From Roseiconus lacunae (GTDB taxonomy: Bacteria > Planctomycetota > Planctomycetia > Pirellulales > Pirellulaceae), in NCBI RefSeq assembly GCF_008312935.1, contig NZ_VSZO01000003.1, positions 39,731 to 103,730 of the forward strand: DNA of 64,000 nt, given 5' to 3'. This document shows, in pieces, positions 42,053 to 49,855 of the stretch. Each line of letters starts with the position of its first letter. The stretch's first letter is position 1. The notes beneath the pieces are model-generated. The model worked only from the letters and a program-made list of their open reading frames with translations. It did no database searches and was not told the origin of the DNA. Made by a program: the position numbers and the translations under genes.

Positions 42053-42412
42053 CTATTCGCCGCTTTGGTCGTCAGTGTCGTCGGGAAGTTCGTCGCTGGC
42101 GAAGACGCGATCTTGATGATTGCCGGGCAATGGTTCGTTGGGATCGCCAAGCCGAGGGGCGGCCGATCTCGGGTCCAATGTTGTGTGTGCCCAATGGCGG
42201 GCAACCGGGTCGGGATGGCGTGCGATGGATGCGTTTGCCCAGAAGATCGCTTCTTCGATCCGAGATAACGCCGAAGATCTCTCTCGTGAGTCTGGACACG
42301 ATTCCAGTAGGAGCTCGGCGAGCTCCTTTCCCTTGGACCGAATCGCGGCAAACTTGGCGACCTGGCCGGCTGTCGGTGAGTGGTAGGTGAAGTTATTGTC
42401 AACGTCGTACAT
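42053..42412 (-). CDS. acb2: Acb2-type anti-CBASS (Acb2/Tad1 hairpin domain) protein
   Basis: 119 aa. Residues 8-65 match the Acb2/T4 Vs.4 pattern: FTYHSPTAGQVAKFAAIR, CPDSRERSSALSRIEEAI and FWANASIARH. In characterised Acb2 proteins this helical hairpin hexamerises and sequesters cyclic di- and tri-nucleotides, blocking CBASS signalling. The last 50 residues are a divergent acidic tail ending DDTDDQSGE. It is in the early operon, consistent with expression before host signalling peaks. Call rests on the strong hairpin signature; nucleotide-binding residues were not aligned. Confidence 0.85.
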   Translation of the reverse strand: MYDVDNNFTYHSPTAGQVAKFAAIRSKGKELAELLLESCPDSRERSSALSRIEEAIFWANASIARHPDPVARHWAHTTLDPRSAAPRLGDPNEPLPGNHQDRVFASDELPDDTDDQSGE

Positions 42413-42503
42413 AGGTTCTCACTAGGTTGTTTCAGTTCAAATTTCCAACGCCTTGGCAGGCAAGGCATCCACGTCGTAGCCGCGATCGGCAAAGGAAGTT
42501 GGC

Positions 42504-42926
42504 TCAGAAAAACACACCGAAGTATTTGGAAACGTCGATTTCAGAAGAGCACTTTAGATTCGCAAGTTCCTTTAACGCGGCGTCGACCTGCCGTGCTAGT
42601 GACAATGATTCGCTTGAGTCGAAGTCGACCACGTAATCAAGCCATGTGAGTGCGAGGAGTTGTTCCAGAAATGCTGTTTGATTTCGCGACCCGGGGCCTG
42701 TTGAATCGGTAAACAGAAGACAGAATTCAACACCTGAGTCGCCGAATGTTAATGCGCTAACATCAAGCCAGCATGCTCCGTCCGAAATCTGATTGACAGA
42801 GGTTTCAGTCATGGCGTGAAGCTTGACCAAGGCGTCGTCTTGGAAAACAAGATCGATCACCGGCACTTGCCGATCGCTCACGTGAAAGCAGATTTCAACT
42901 TCAAAGCTTTCTTGTTCATCAAGCAT
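42504..42926 (-). CDS. Hypothetical acidic protein, 140 aa
   Basis: ATG 42926. Acidic beta-rich sequence (FEVEICFHVSDRQVPVIDLV, VEFCLLFTDSTGPGS) ending in a helix and SKYFGVFF. AT-richer than neighbours, suggesting a moron. Function unknown. Confidence 0.6.
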   Translation of the reverse strand: MLDEQESFEVEICFHVSDRQVPVIDLVFQDDALVKLHAMTETSVNQISDGACWLDVSALTFGDSGVEFCLLFTDSTGPGSRNQTAFLEQLLALTWLDYVVDFDSSESLSLARQVDAALKELANLKCSSEIDVSKYFGVFF

Positions 42927-42985
42927 CTGTTGACTCCTGATCGGGTGGTTGAAAACAGGTTGATTCCATCGGAGATAGGTTCTCC

Positions 42986-44098
42986 CTAGGTTGAATGTGA
43001 GATTGAGTCGGCCCGGTGGTGCTCGATACGCAGGGTTCGATTGCCTACCGCGGCGACAAGGTCATCGAGGTTTTTTCGGGCGGTCGGTAGGTACTTCAAA
43101 ACTCGCCTGAAATCTTGGCGACAAATCGTGGAAACAAACACTCCAACACGTGACCGGCGCACGGAGTGATCGGGCATCCGGGCGGCATACAGGCCGCAAG
43201 CGATCACGATCAACAAGTGGGCTTCGGTGGGGATGGCGATGATCGGTTCGGGAGCCGCCAGCTGGCGGCGGAACCACAGGGTCATCGCTTTGCAGTCGGC
43301 CAAGTCAGCAGGTCGCAACTGCGTAAAGACACCCCGAATCAGGTCGCCGGCGTCCAATCGATCGACAGGTTGATCGACCGCGTCGGCGATCTCCGGTTGC
43401 TGGATCACGTAGTCAGGAAGTGATTCCAAAATCACCGGCCCGGTTTCGGCATTGGTCGTCGGATCCGGGGCACCGTCAGATGGCGATCCCGTCAGTCCGC
43501 CAGGCGGACTGGTCGACGCATCCGGTACCGGAACCGAGTTGTTAGAGTTGTTAGATATATACGTGCGAATCCGCGACGCGGACTGGGGAGTCCGCGAGGC
43601 GGATTGATTCGTCCGCGTCGCGGATTTTTCCTCCTGTCCGCGAGGCGGACAATTGCGGGTCATCCGCGAAGATTTCGACGCCTGGCTTTCCTTCGCCCGG
43701 TCGATTTCGGCCCTCATCTCAACCGTGGGCAACTCGCCATTGAGCCACAACCGCACAGCGAAGCGGTTTAACGTGAGCTCGCCGAGCTTGCCCTCTAAGA
43801 ATCCGGCCGCCTTGGCAACTGCCATGCACTTGTGAATGAGGGTCCGCCCTGCACGCAGCTCGCGTGACCAGTCTGCAGTCGACCAGTCAACCGGCGCGAG
43901 CTTTTGCAGGTCCCTGCTGCTCCCAAGTCTGGCACACACCATCACGAGCTCGCGCAGTTGTAGCTCGCTAGGTCCCATTTTGACCGTGTCCATCAACCGT
44001 TCAGTCGCACAGCGGACACCGGTGATGAATTCGGTCCGGTCCCGATCGAATCGATCGAGATCGAATTCCATTTGATTTGTAGATACGCCACGCGGCAT
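42986..44098 (-). CDS. Putative replication initiation protein (lambda O-like layout)
   Basis: 370 aa. N-terminal 130 residues are helical with a winged-helix-like arrangement (TLIHKCMAVAKAAGFLEGKL, LTLNRFAVRLWLNGELP). A low-complexity Ser/Arg/Asn middle (about 140-215) is encoded by the iteron cluster 43496-43675. The C-terminal half (residues 220-360) is helical (AHLLIVIACGLYAARM). A DNA-binding initiator with its origin inside the gene is the lambda O arrangement. No clear family domain, so the assignment depends on architecture and iterons. Upstream in transcription: exonuclease and zinc-ribbon genes. Confidence 0.62.
   Translation of the reverse strand: MPRGVSTNQMEFDLDRFDRDRTEFITGVRCATERLMDTVKMGPSELQLRELVMVCARLGSSRDLQKLAPVDWSTADWSRELRAGRTLIHKCMAVAKAAGFLEGKLGELTLNRFAVRLWLNGELPTVEMRAEIDRAKESQASKSSRMTRNCPPRGQEEKSATRTNQSASRTPQSASRIRTYISNNSNNSVPVPDASTSPPGGLTGSPSDGAPDPTTNAETGPVILESLPDYVIQQPEIADAVDQPVDRLDAGDLIRGVFTQLRPADLADCKAMTLWFRRQLAAPEPIIAIPTEAHLLIVIACGLYAARMPDHSVRRSRVGVFVSTICRQDFRRVLKYLPTARKNLDDLVAAVGNRTLRIEHHRADSISHST
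43496..43675. other. Candidate replication origin: five palindromic iterons around an AT-rich tract
   Basis: Copies of TCCGC-NNN-GCGGA at 43496-43508, 43570-43582, 43591-43603, 43612-43624 and 43637-43649, plus a half-site from 43663. The second, third and fourth copies start exactly 21 bases apart (two helical turns), and the fifth starts 25 bases after the fourth. An AT-rich stretch (GTTAGAGTTGTTAGATATAT, 43541-43560) separates the first copy from the rest, suitable for unwinding. Confidence 0.75.
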
Positions 44099-44124
44099 CG
44101 TTCTATCCCTTCATCATCGCCATG

Positions 44125-44397
44125 CTAGAACAGCATTCCGGCCGGTGCGTCGTTTGCGTCGGTCGCTAGATCGGTTCGATTCTGTTTTGGCAGATACCGA
44201 TCCATGACCGACATGAGGTCTTTGTCGTTTTCGATGAAGACAGGCTTGTCGGCCCCATCAATGGCGATGCTGATTTTCCAAGGCGTTGACGCCTTGACGC
44301 TACAAGGTGGAACGAATCGGCCTACGGCGATGACGTCGACACCGACACAACTGTTGTGGATGTGTGCCGCAAGCCGGACACATTGATCAAAGGTCAT
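44125..44397 (-). CDS. Hypothetical early protein, 90 aa
   Basis: ATG 44397 overlaps the exonuclease stop (ATGA). Contains CVRLAAHIHNSCVGVDVIAV and PWKISIAIDGADKPVFIEND. Could be a small regulator or nuclease accessory; unassigned. Confidence 0.6.
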   Translation of the reverse strand: MTFDQCVRLAAHIHNSCVGVDVIAVGRFVPPCSVKASTPWKISIAIDGADKPVFIENDKDLMSVMDRYLPKQNRTDLATDANDAPAGMLF

Positions 44398-45164
44398 GTT
44401 GCGGGCTCCCATCCGTCGGGCAGTGGTACGTCGTTGCGAAGATGGATCAGTTGACGCGTGCGATCGAGTCCGCCTGATTTTTTCCATCCCGATAGCCGGG
44501 CTCGATGGCGATCGCTGAGCCCGCCGCGAAAGGGGCTGCGAAAATGGTTGTCGATCGAGCCAGCCGAGACGAGTAGTTGACGAGCGGTTTTTTCGCCGAT
44601 GCCATCACATCCCGACACGTTGTCGACCGAATCACCGACGAGGGTGAGATAGTCAGACCATTGGTGAGGATGAAGGGATTGGTCGGCGTGCAGATCACTG
44701 GCGTTGTACCAGGTGACACCGGTTTTGACGCTGACGTCGCGGATGATGATGACGCGGCCTTCGATCAGAAGTTGGAACAGATCTTTGTCGCTGCTGCAGA
44801 CGATGACTTGTCCATCGCTGGCTAAGGCCAGGTCGGTGACGGTGGCAATGCAGTCGTCGGCTTCGAATCCGTCGGCACTGAGGTTGTCCCACGCGTTTTC
44901 AATGGCTTGCTGCCGAATCCGGTTGATCAGTTCCGGTAAGCCGATCGGTTCATCGCGACGGCCGGCTTTGTAGTCGCCTGCAATTTGGTGGCGGAACGAG
45001 GGGCCGTCGGTGTCGTAGCACAGGACGACGCGGTGCGGCTGGGTGGCTTGCTCGCATACCTCTGCCCAGCGAAAGAACATTCGCAGGGAACGTTCGCCCG
45101 GGCCGCAGGCGTAGAGCAATCGATAGGCCCAATTGCTAACGTCGATGATCAACCAACGATTCAC
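44394..45164 (-). CDS. 5'-3' exonuclease (T5 D15/FEN-like, PIN fold)
   Basis: 256 aa from GTG 45164, overlapping the GNAT stop (GTGA). Catalytic acids appear in order: LIIDVSN (Asp8), LCYDTDGPS, DGFEADDCIATV, VCSSDKDLFQLL and LVGDSVDNVSGCDGIGEKTA, the last being the helix-hairpin-helix start. These are the metal-binding motifs of the Pol I 5' nuclease/FEN family. Would remove RNA primers or resect ends during phage replication or recombination. Usual length for the family. Confidence 0.92.
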   Translation of the reverse strand: MNRWLIIDVSNWAYRLLYACGPGERSLRMFFRWAEVCEQATQPHRVVLCYDTDGPSFRHQIAGDYKAGRRDEPIGLPELINRIRQQAIENAWDNLSADGFEADDCIATVTDLALASDGQVIVCSSDKDLFQLLIEGRVIIIRDVSVKTGVTWYNASDLHADQSLHPHQWSDYLTLVGDSVDNVSGCDGIGEKTARQLLVSAGSIDNHFRSPFRGGLSDRHRARLSGWKKSGGLDRTRQLIHLRNDVPLPDGWEPAT

Positions 45165-45655
45165 GATTGTCCCTCCGGTTTAAGGCGAAACCAGTAGGCG
45201 GTTTCGCCGCCTGGGTAGGCTCGATGTTCAAGCCCGAAGTAAACGAAGCCAATCGATTTGAGGAACAGATGCGCGTCGAGTCGGTCTTCGCGGCATCGGC
45301 ATTTGACTTGGCCGATCCGCGCAAAGATTCGTTGGGCAAAGAGTGTGTCGAGCATTTCCCGTGCGATGCCGTGTCGACGATGGCTCTTGGTGACGGCGAT
45401 CGATCGCAAACGGACGTAGTCATTGTCGGCGTCATAGATCATGAATCCAACGACGCGATCCCCTTCAATCGCTACCCAAATGTGGGCAACGTCGATCATG
45501 ACTAGCCAATCAAGCGATTGCGGTTGCCAGTCCGGAAAGCACTCGGCGGCGATGTCAACGAGGTCCGGTATCTGGGATGCAACGACGGGCCAGACTTGAA
45601 CCGATGGCGAGCGCCGATGCTTGTCGCGGGCGTGGTCGCGTTTTTCAGTGATCAT
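45161..45655 (-). CDS. GNAT-family N-acetyltransferase (RimI-like)
   Basis: 164 aa. GNAT motif A LRSIAVTKSHRRHGIAREML carries the acetyl-CoA R-x-x-G-x-A loop; VGFMIYDADND is the preceding strand and HLFLKSIGFVYFGLEHRAY motif B. Substrate unknown: a host protein or small molecule. Coupled to the exonuclease gene by a 4-base overlap, so part of the early operon rather than an isolated cargo. Confidence 0.85.
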   Translation of the reverse strand: MITEKRDHARDKHRRSPSVQVWPVVASQIPDLVDIAAECFPDWQPQSLDWLVMIDVAHIWVAIEGDRVVGFMIYDADNDYVRLRSIAVTKSHRRHGIAREMLDTLFAQRIFARIGQVKCRCREDRLDAHLFLKSIGFVYFGLEHRAYPGGETAYWFRLKPEGQS

Positions 45656-45700
45656 GACGCTGGATCCTCTTTGGGGTTGCCAGGGGGAAGCGGGCCGAAG

Positions 45701-45937
45701 TTAGGCGGTCTGTGTCAAACGGCGATGCGATAGCCAGCCGTCGACGTAGCCGGTTGCGATGTATCGAAGGAACGATTCACATTCTGGAAGGACGATGGCG
45801 TGAAATCGGTTCCCATGCCCATCGTGATACGGACCGATGGTGAGGCGAAGCTGGTATCGCTTGGGATGGTCGGCGCTGCGGAATTGATCGGCTTCCTCTT
45901 GCGATAGTCCAAAAGCGTCGAGCGGTACGTCTTTCAT
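45701..45937 (-). CDS. Small hypothetical protein, 78 aa
   Basis: ATG 45937 (MKDVPLDAFGLSQEEADQFR). Contains RYQLRLTIGPYHDGHGNRFH and a basic end. No family recognised. The leader runs into the REP-like repeat at 45961-45988. Confidence 0.55.
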   Translation of the reverse strand: MKDVPLDAFGLSQEEADQFRSADHPKRYQLRLTIGPYHDGHGNRFHAIVLPECESFLRYIATGYVDGWLSHRRLTQTA

Positions 45938-45960
45938 GATTGAGTTGCGAGGTAGCGAGT

Positions 45961-45988
45961 AACCGCGGCTAACGCCGTTCGGCTGATG
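45961..45988. repeat. REP-like repeat unit overlapping a gene end
   Basis: AACCGCGGCTAACGCCGTTC followed by GGCTGATG, closely related to the units at 21680-21739. It overlaps the stop codon region of the RHH gene, supplying its last codons (SAERR then TAG). Confidence 0.75.
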
Positions 45989-46415
45989 GATCGGACGAGG
46001 AAGCCCGGCAACGGCGTCCCAGACGCTTGCCGCCGCTTGGAATGTGTTCGGGCAGGGCCGGTTCAAGGAGTTTGCTGATCGCGAGCCGGTTCAAGCTGAT
46101 TTCCAACGCATCAGATTCACGGGCCAATCGATGGTGCATCGATTCTGGCAGCCGAATCGTGAGGATGCGTTGCGGTTCGACGGCGGAAGCCTTTGACCGG
46201 TCGATTGCCCGAAGGTGGGCCAGTTGTTCCAGGACGTTGCCGTTTTCGTCGCTGCGTTCAAATAATCCGCGGGCGGCGGGATCGGGGAACAGCCGATCGA
46301 TCAATTCGCCGATCGCGTAGACCTGGCGATAGGCGGCGACCCATCGCATGTTTTGCCCGATCATGTCGACAGCTTGATCGCGTGCCGAGGCGAAGCTGAT
46401 TGGCACTTGGTTCAT
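45969..46415 (-). CDS. Ribbon-helix-helix (Arc/HicB-like) DNA-binding protein
   Basis: 148 aa. Residues about 81-116 (RILTIRLPESMHHRLARESD, ALEISLNRLAISKLLEP) are an RHH fold: a beta strand, then two helices. The N-terminal half is a helical dimer-like segment (QNMRWVAAYRQVYAIGELID). Likely a phage transcriptional regulator. ATG 46415 overlaps the preceding stop (TGATG). The C-terminal SAERR is encoded by the REP-like repeat. Confidence 0.8.
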   Translation of the reverse strand: MNQVPISFASARDQAVDMIGQNMRWVAAYRQVYAIGELIDRLFPDPAARGLFERSDENGNVLEQLAHLRAIDRSKASAVEPQRILTIRLPESMHHRLARESDALEISLNRLAISKLLEPALPEHIPSGGKRLGRRCRASSSDPSAERR

Positions 46416-46696
46416 CAGATGGTTTCCTGACCGAGTGGCTGTGATGTGATCTTTGGAATTGATTCACGACGGAACTGCTGTTCGGTCATGATGGGACGCG
46501 AAGGCGATGCGACGTGGCATTCGATATCGTTGGCGTTCTGGACATAGACGTGTTCGGTTTCGTCGCCAACGCCGAGCACTTCAAAACGCAGTTCGCAACA
46601 GCCAACGCAAGCACGCTGGATCGCTTGCAGCTTGGTCAGCGGGCCGGCGATGGTGGTGTAGCCGATTTGCAGGATGTATCGCTTGCGTTTCGCCAT
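46415..46696 (-). CDS. Hypothetical protein with CxxCC motif, 93 aa
   Basis: ATG 46696 (MAKRKRYILQIGYTTIAGPL). CVGCCELRFEVLGVG suggests a possible metal site. Lies 2 bases after the upstream gene's stop. Function unknown. Confidence 0.58.
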   Translation of the reverse strand: MAKRKRYILQIGYTTIAGPLTKLQAIQRACVGCCELRFEVLGVGDETEHVYVQNANDIECHVASPSRPIMTEQQFRRESIPKITSQPLGQETI

Positions 46697-46698
46697 GG

Positions 46699-46959
46699 CT
46701 AATTCTTTTTCTCTCTGATCCAACCAATGAATTTGCCGCACGTTCGGCAAAGGTAGTACTCGCCATCGTCACACACGACTCGTTTCCAACGCTCATGTTT
46801 CATCGCACAGTTGTCATCACACGTGGGATAACCGAGCAGGGTCGATAATGAAACGCCGAGGGCGTGGCACAATCGCCAAGCTTGAATCCAATCGCTTGCA
46901 CGGTCCGGATCGTAGGCTTTGGATCGCGATCGACTTTCGACGTACGGTTTGCCGCTCAT
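46699..46959 (-). CDS. Small zinc-binding protein, 86 aa
   Basis: ATG 46959 overlaps the previous stop (ATGA). Helical SDWIQAWRLCHALGVSLSTL with XRE-HTH flavour, then CDDNCAMKHERW and CRTCGKFIGWI as a likely zinc site. It may be a small DNA-binding regulator. Confidence 0.6.
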   Translation of the reverse strand: MSGKPYVESRSRSKAYDPDRASDWIQAWRLCHALGVSLSTLLGYPTCDDNCAMKHERWKRVVCDDGEYYLCRTCGKFIGWIREKKN

Positions 46960-47147
46960 CGACCGGACTTTTGCAGGCTGCGGGATAGCTGGGTTTCGAC
47001 GGTCATGTTGGAACCGGAGCACGTCGTCTTGAACTTTCGCCAATCCGGATGGACGCTGAACCAGGGGGACGCACCGGTCGATCGACCGTCTTGACGCGGA
47101 TCGATGACACGGACTCGCTTGCCACAAACGGGACAGTTCTTTCGCAT
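46956..47147 (-). CDS. Small zinc-ribbon protein, 63 aa
   Basis: ATG 47147 preceded by AAGGAG. MRKNCPVCGKRVRVIDPRQD has one CxxC knuckle at the N-terminus; a Cys at about 42 is the only other candidate ligand. First small gene after the recombinase in the early operon. Confidence 0.6.
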   Translation of the reverse strand: MRKNCPVCGKRVRVIDPRQDGRSTGASPWFSVHPDWRKFKTTCSGSNMTVETQLSRSLQKSGR

Positions 47148-47184
47148 CGCTGATGCTCCTTCGTATCGGGATCGAAACTGAAAA

Positions 47185-48723
47185 TCAAAACAGGAACGGT
47201 TGCCGTGGCCGGTCGCTGGGCGATCGCTGGAAGCACTCGGGGACTTCAAGCAACGGGGCGGCTTCGATTAGGTCGCGTTCGCGTTGCATGTAGTTGCGTT
47301 CGTTGACATCGCGGGCGGCGTGACCAAGGACCCATTTGCCAAGGTCCGGGTCGCCGATCTTGCTGCCGGCTCGACCCCAGCGGTTGGTTGCGGTCGATCG
47401 CAGGTGTTTGCGTTTGACGTGTGACAGGCCGGCTTGGTCGACGATGCGATCCCATTGGCGACGGAAGGGGCGTTGCAGGCTGCTATCCCAGGTGAAGAGT
47501 TGGCCGTGCGATGAAAGGCATGCGTCGATGTGTGATCGCAGACAGGGAGCCAGGGGAACGATCAATCGGCCTTTGTGACGACGAGTCTTTTCCGGTGTGA
47601 AGACCAACCATCCGGATTCGCATCGCCTGGTGGATCGTTTGAGCGGGCTTTCGGGGAAGAGCCGAAAATCGCCGGTGGTCATGGTGGCGCTGTCTTCGAC
47701 GCGTGCACCGACGCAAACGCATAGCACGATGTAGGTTCGCCATTGCAAGGAGGCGTTTGCATCGGGCCAGGTGGCGACGTCGCAGGCATCGTACAGTCGA
47801 GCGAGCTCTTTGTCGGTCAGATCGACCGGTTCACCGCCATCGTCGTCGGCCTGGGCGAGCTCAGCAATGGGGTCCATGGTGGGGACGAATTCGAGCAGTC
47901 CGACGCCTTTGTTGTTGCCCTTTTCACGGGGACCGAGTCGACGAAGGATGGCCCGGATTTTCTTCCATTGCTTCTCGGCGGTGCTGATGGCCATGCGCCG
48001 AGTGGGCTTGGCTGATTCACACGTTGGATCAGACGCCGGGGAAATCTCCGCCGTAAGCCATCGCCCGAATTGGTTCAGGTGATCGTCCCGAATTTGTGAA
48101 ACTGCGTCGATTGGGACGGATAGGGGCACGGTCTCGGGTGCGCGAGTACTAGCAGTACTCGCGCACCCGGCGATGAACGCTTCCCAGTGGGCGATCGCGT
48201 TGGTGTAGTCGGATGTGGTCGATTTCGCCCTTCGGCTTTTCAGCCCCGGTGCCAGGTAGGTCGTGTACGCCTGGCGCAGGGTTAGGTCGGGGCATTCGTT
48301 TTCGGCGTCCTGCCGATGATCGTGGTCGTCCATGATGACGCGCAATTCCATCGCATTGTCCTTGGGATCACGATCATCGTTTTGGGGTGCATCATCAAGC
48401 GGCACGGGATCCAGGATGGAGGGTCCGACGTCGCCGATCGGTGGCAAGGCGGGGGCCGGTATCGGCCGGAGGTCACGCGGGTCGGTGGTTTCCAGCGGTC
48501 GACGGATCGCGGTGATACGTTGATCGCGGGTTTGTGAACCGGGTCCGGTGTGATGAACGGGTAGGTGCATCAGGCGCCGGATCGTGCGTTGTGCGTGATC
48601 CTGGGCCGGTGCGACCGGGGCCAGATTGGCCAGAAGAGTCCAAAAGACGAGGCCCAGGCTGCGATTTGCCAGGGCTGTGATCGTGGTCGATCGGCCTGGG
48701 TTGGCCGAGTCATGATCGATCAT
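47185..48723 (-). CDS. Second tyrosine recombinase, 512 aa
   Basis: The catalytic domain (about 300-490) has Arg341 (VGARVEDSATM), Lys379-region (TPEKTRRHKG), box II K439-x-x-R442 (KHLRSTATNR, with Lys where His is usual), His468 (VLGHAAR) and Tyr478 (NERNYMQR). Residues 145-260 form a core-binding SAM-like domain. The first 130 residues are a low-complexity extension absent from usual integrases. ATG 48723 has GGAGGT at 5-nt spacing. Larger than and unrelated in detail to the attL-side integrase. Possible roles: dimer resolution, a second attachment function, or a relic of another element. Head of the early operon; the control region 48724-49096 is upstream. Confidence 0.87.
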   Translation of the reverse strand: MIDHDSANPGRSTTITALANRSLGLVFWTLLANLAPVAPAQDHAQRTIRRLMHLPVHHTGPGSQTRDQRITAIRRPLETTDPRDLRPIPAPALPPIGDVGPSILDPVPLDDAPQNDDRDPKDNAMELRVIMDDHDHRQDAENECPDLTLRQAYTTYLAPGLKSRRAKSTTSDYTNAIAHWEAFIAGCASTASTRAPETVPLSVPIDAVSQIRDDHLNQFGRWLTAEISPASDPTCESAKPTRRMAISTAEKQWKKIRAILRRLGPREKGNNKGVGLLEFVPTMDPIAELAQADDDGGEPVDLTDKELARLYDACDVATWPDANASLQWRTYIVLCVCVGARVEDSATMTTGDFRLFPESPLKRSTRRCESGWLVFTPEKTRRHKGRLIVPLAPCLRSHIDACLSSHGQLFTWDSSLQRPFRRQWDRIVDQAGLSHVKRKHLRSTATNRWGRAGSKIGDPDLGKWVLGHAARDVNERNYMQRERDLIEAAPLLEVPECFQRSPSDRPRQPFLF

Positions 48724-48925
48724 ACCACACCTCCGTTGCAGGTCTTTCGCTGCGGAAGCGGGGCGGCCGGGGGCCGATGCGTCTGGGAGGGCAGACGCGC
48801 GTCAGCGGGGACGAAGGAAGGAAATCCCGTGCTGACACGCAACGCACCACGCATCGAGCCCCAGGCCACACACCGGTGCAGCGAGGAAGGCAGACGATGG
48901 TGGAATCGCCCGCCGAGTTGGCCCT

Positions 48926-48954
48926 GGCAGTGTGATTGGGTCAATCACACTGCC
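48926..48954. promoter_or_regulatory. 29-bp perfect inverted repeat (operator candidate)
   Basis: Arms GGCAGTGTGATTG and CAATCACACTGCC (13 bp, perfect) around a 3-base spacer. No T tract follows on either strand, so operator rather than terminator. Confidence 0.75.
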
Positions 48955-49045
48955 CCATGGTGTCAACCGGTCGGGATTGGCCTAGCAAGTGACGCGCTAG
49001 TGATGAACGGGTACCTCCCCCGAAGGTCAACGCGGGGGATTCTTG

Positions 49046-49096
49046 CAAAGTACAAAACTATGTGCAATACGGCAAAGTACAAAATTTTGTACTTTG
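49046..49096. promoter_or_regulatory. AT-rich operator: CAAAGTACAAAA half-site plus 24-bp perfect palindrome
   Basis: Half-site 49046-49057, then a perfect palindrome 49073-49096 whose left arm is CAAAGTACAAAA. The two left arms start 27 bases apart, like the sites at 25.9-26.0 kb. It ends where the zinc-ribbon gene's stop codon lies. Confidence 0.75.
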
Positions 49097-49567
49097 TTAC
49101 GCGGGTTTTTTGAGGGCGATTTGGCGGAGGCTCTCAGCAATGACACCGAACGCTGCGATGAAAAGCGAGGATAGAAACCCGGCAATATAGAGATCAATTT
49201 TCATCGAGTTGAATTGGCGTAGGATCAATTCCTCGTCTGTTTGATGACTTTCAGCGAGCAATCCATCGGCAACGTGGACCAGAATTCCAACGAGAAAGAT
49301 CCCCGCAAAAACAAAGCCGACCCAGAAGAGAATGAAGCCGACGCTTTTCGCAGGTAAGCGATCTAGAAAGTTTCGTTTGGCTGATAGCGAAGACGCCTTC
49401 TTGCGTGTTGATCGCGGAACCGGTGAAGCTTCTGACGGTGCCGGCTTTCGCTCAGTCACCCAGAGTTTTGAATCCGAAGTGAGCTTGCAGTTTCGGCACT
49501 TCAAACTGCCGGGAGTTGTCGAAGTAACTTCTGAAACGGCACCACATTCCGGACATGTCTTTTTCAT
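49097..49567 (-). CDS. Zinc-ribbon membrane protein
   Basis: 156 aa from ATG 49567, overlapping the HTH gene's stop (ATGA). N-terminal zinc ribbon CPECGAVSEV ... CRNCKLTSDS, a basic linker, then two membrane helices (VGFILFWVGFVFAGIFLVGI and IAGFLSSLFIAAFGVIAES). Coupled translation with the HTH regulator suggests a sensing or immunity function; no family recognised. Confidence 0.72.
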   Translation of the reverse strand: MKKTCPECGAVSEVTSTTPGSLKCRNCKLTSDSKLWVTERKPAPSEASPVPRSTRKKASSLSAKRNFLDRLPAKSVGFILFWVGFVFAGIFLVGILVHVADGLLAESHQTDEELILRQFNSMKIDLYIAGFLSSLFIAAFGVIAESLRQIALKKPA

Positions 49568-49797
49568 TTATCCACGATGATCCAGGTCTTTCCACACGCC
49601 TCCAAAAGGCGAATGCATTTTTCTAGGGTTGGTGAGCTTGGGTAATCGCCAGTCTTCAAAAGTTGGACAAGGTTGCGATGCACACCTGCCCGCTTGGCAA
49701 AGTCGCCGACGGTCTCACCCGACTCTTCTAGGTGGTCGATGATGATGTCACGGAGTTCGTCAAGTTGGCTTTTAGAGACTGTAGTTGGCACGATCAT
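49564..49797 (-). CDS. XRE-type HTH regulator (small repressor candidate)
   Basis: 77 aa. HTH at about residues 29-60: GETVGDFAKRAGVHRNLVQL then LLKTGDYPSSPTLEKCIRLL. The N-terminal 25 residues are a helical extension. No protease or C-terminal dimer domain, so shorter than CI-like repressors. It sits at the head of the two-gene unit facing the TACAAA palindrome and is the best candidate for the lysogeny regulator. Confidence 0.83.
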   Translation of the reverse strand: MIVPTTVSKSQLDELRDIIIDHLEESGETVGDFAKRAGVHRNLVQLLKTGDYPSSPTLEKCIRLLEACGKTWIIVDK

Positions 49798-49855
49798 GCC
49801 CCCAGCTTAAAAAGAGGTACTGAACACGTCCACTGGAAAGGGGGGACATCCCGAA

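Larger units (their letters stand above)
48724..49096. promoter_or_regulatory. Gene-free early control region
   Basis: 373 bases with no gene. It contains a 29-bp perfect inverted repeat (48926-48954), a -35-like TTGACA on the minus strand just beside it (48957-48964 region), a TCCCCCG/CGGGGGA hairpin near 49014-49040, and the TACAAA palindrome sites at 49046-49096. Likely holds the promoter and operators for the leftward early operon. Confidence 0.6.
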
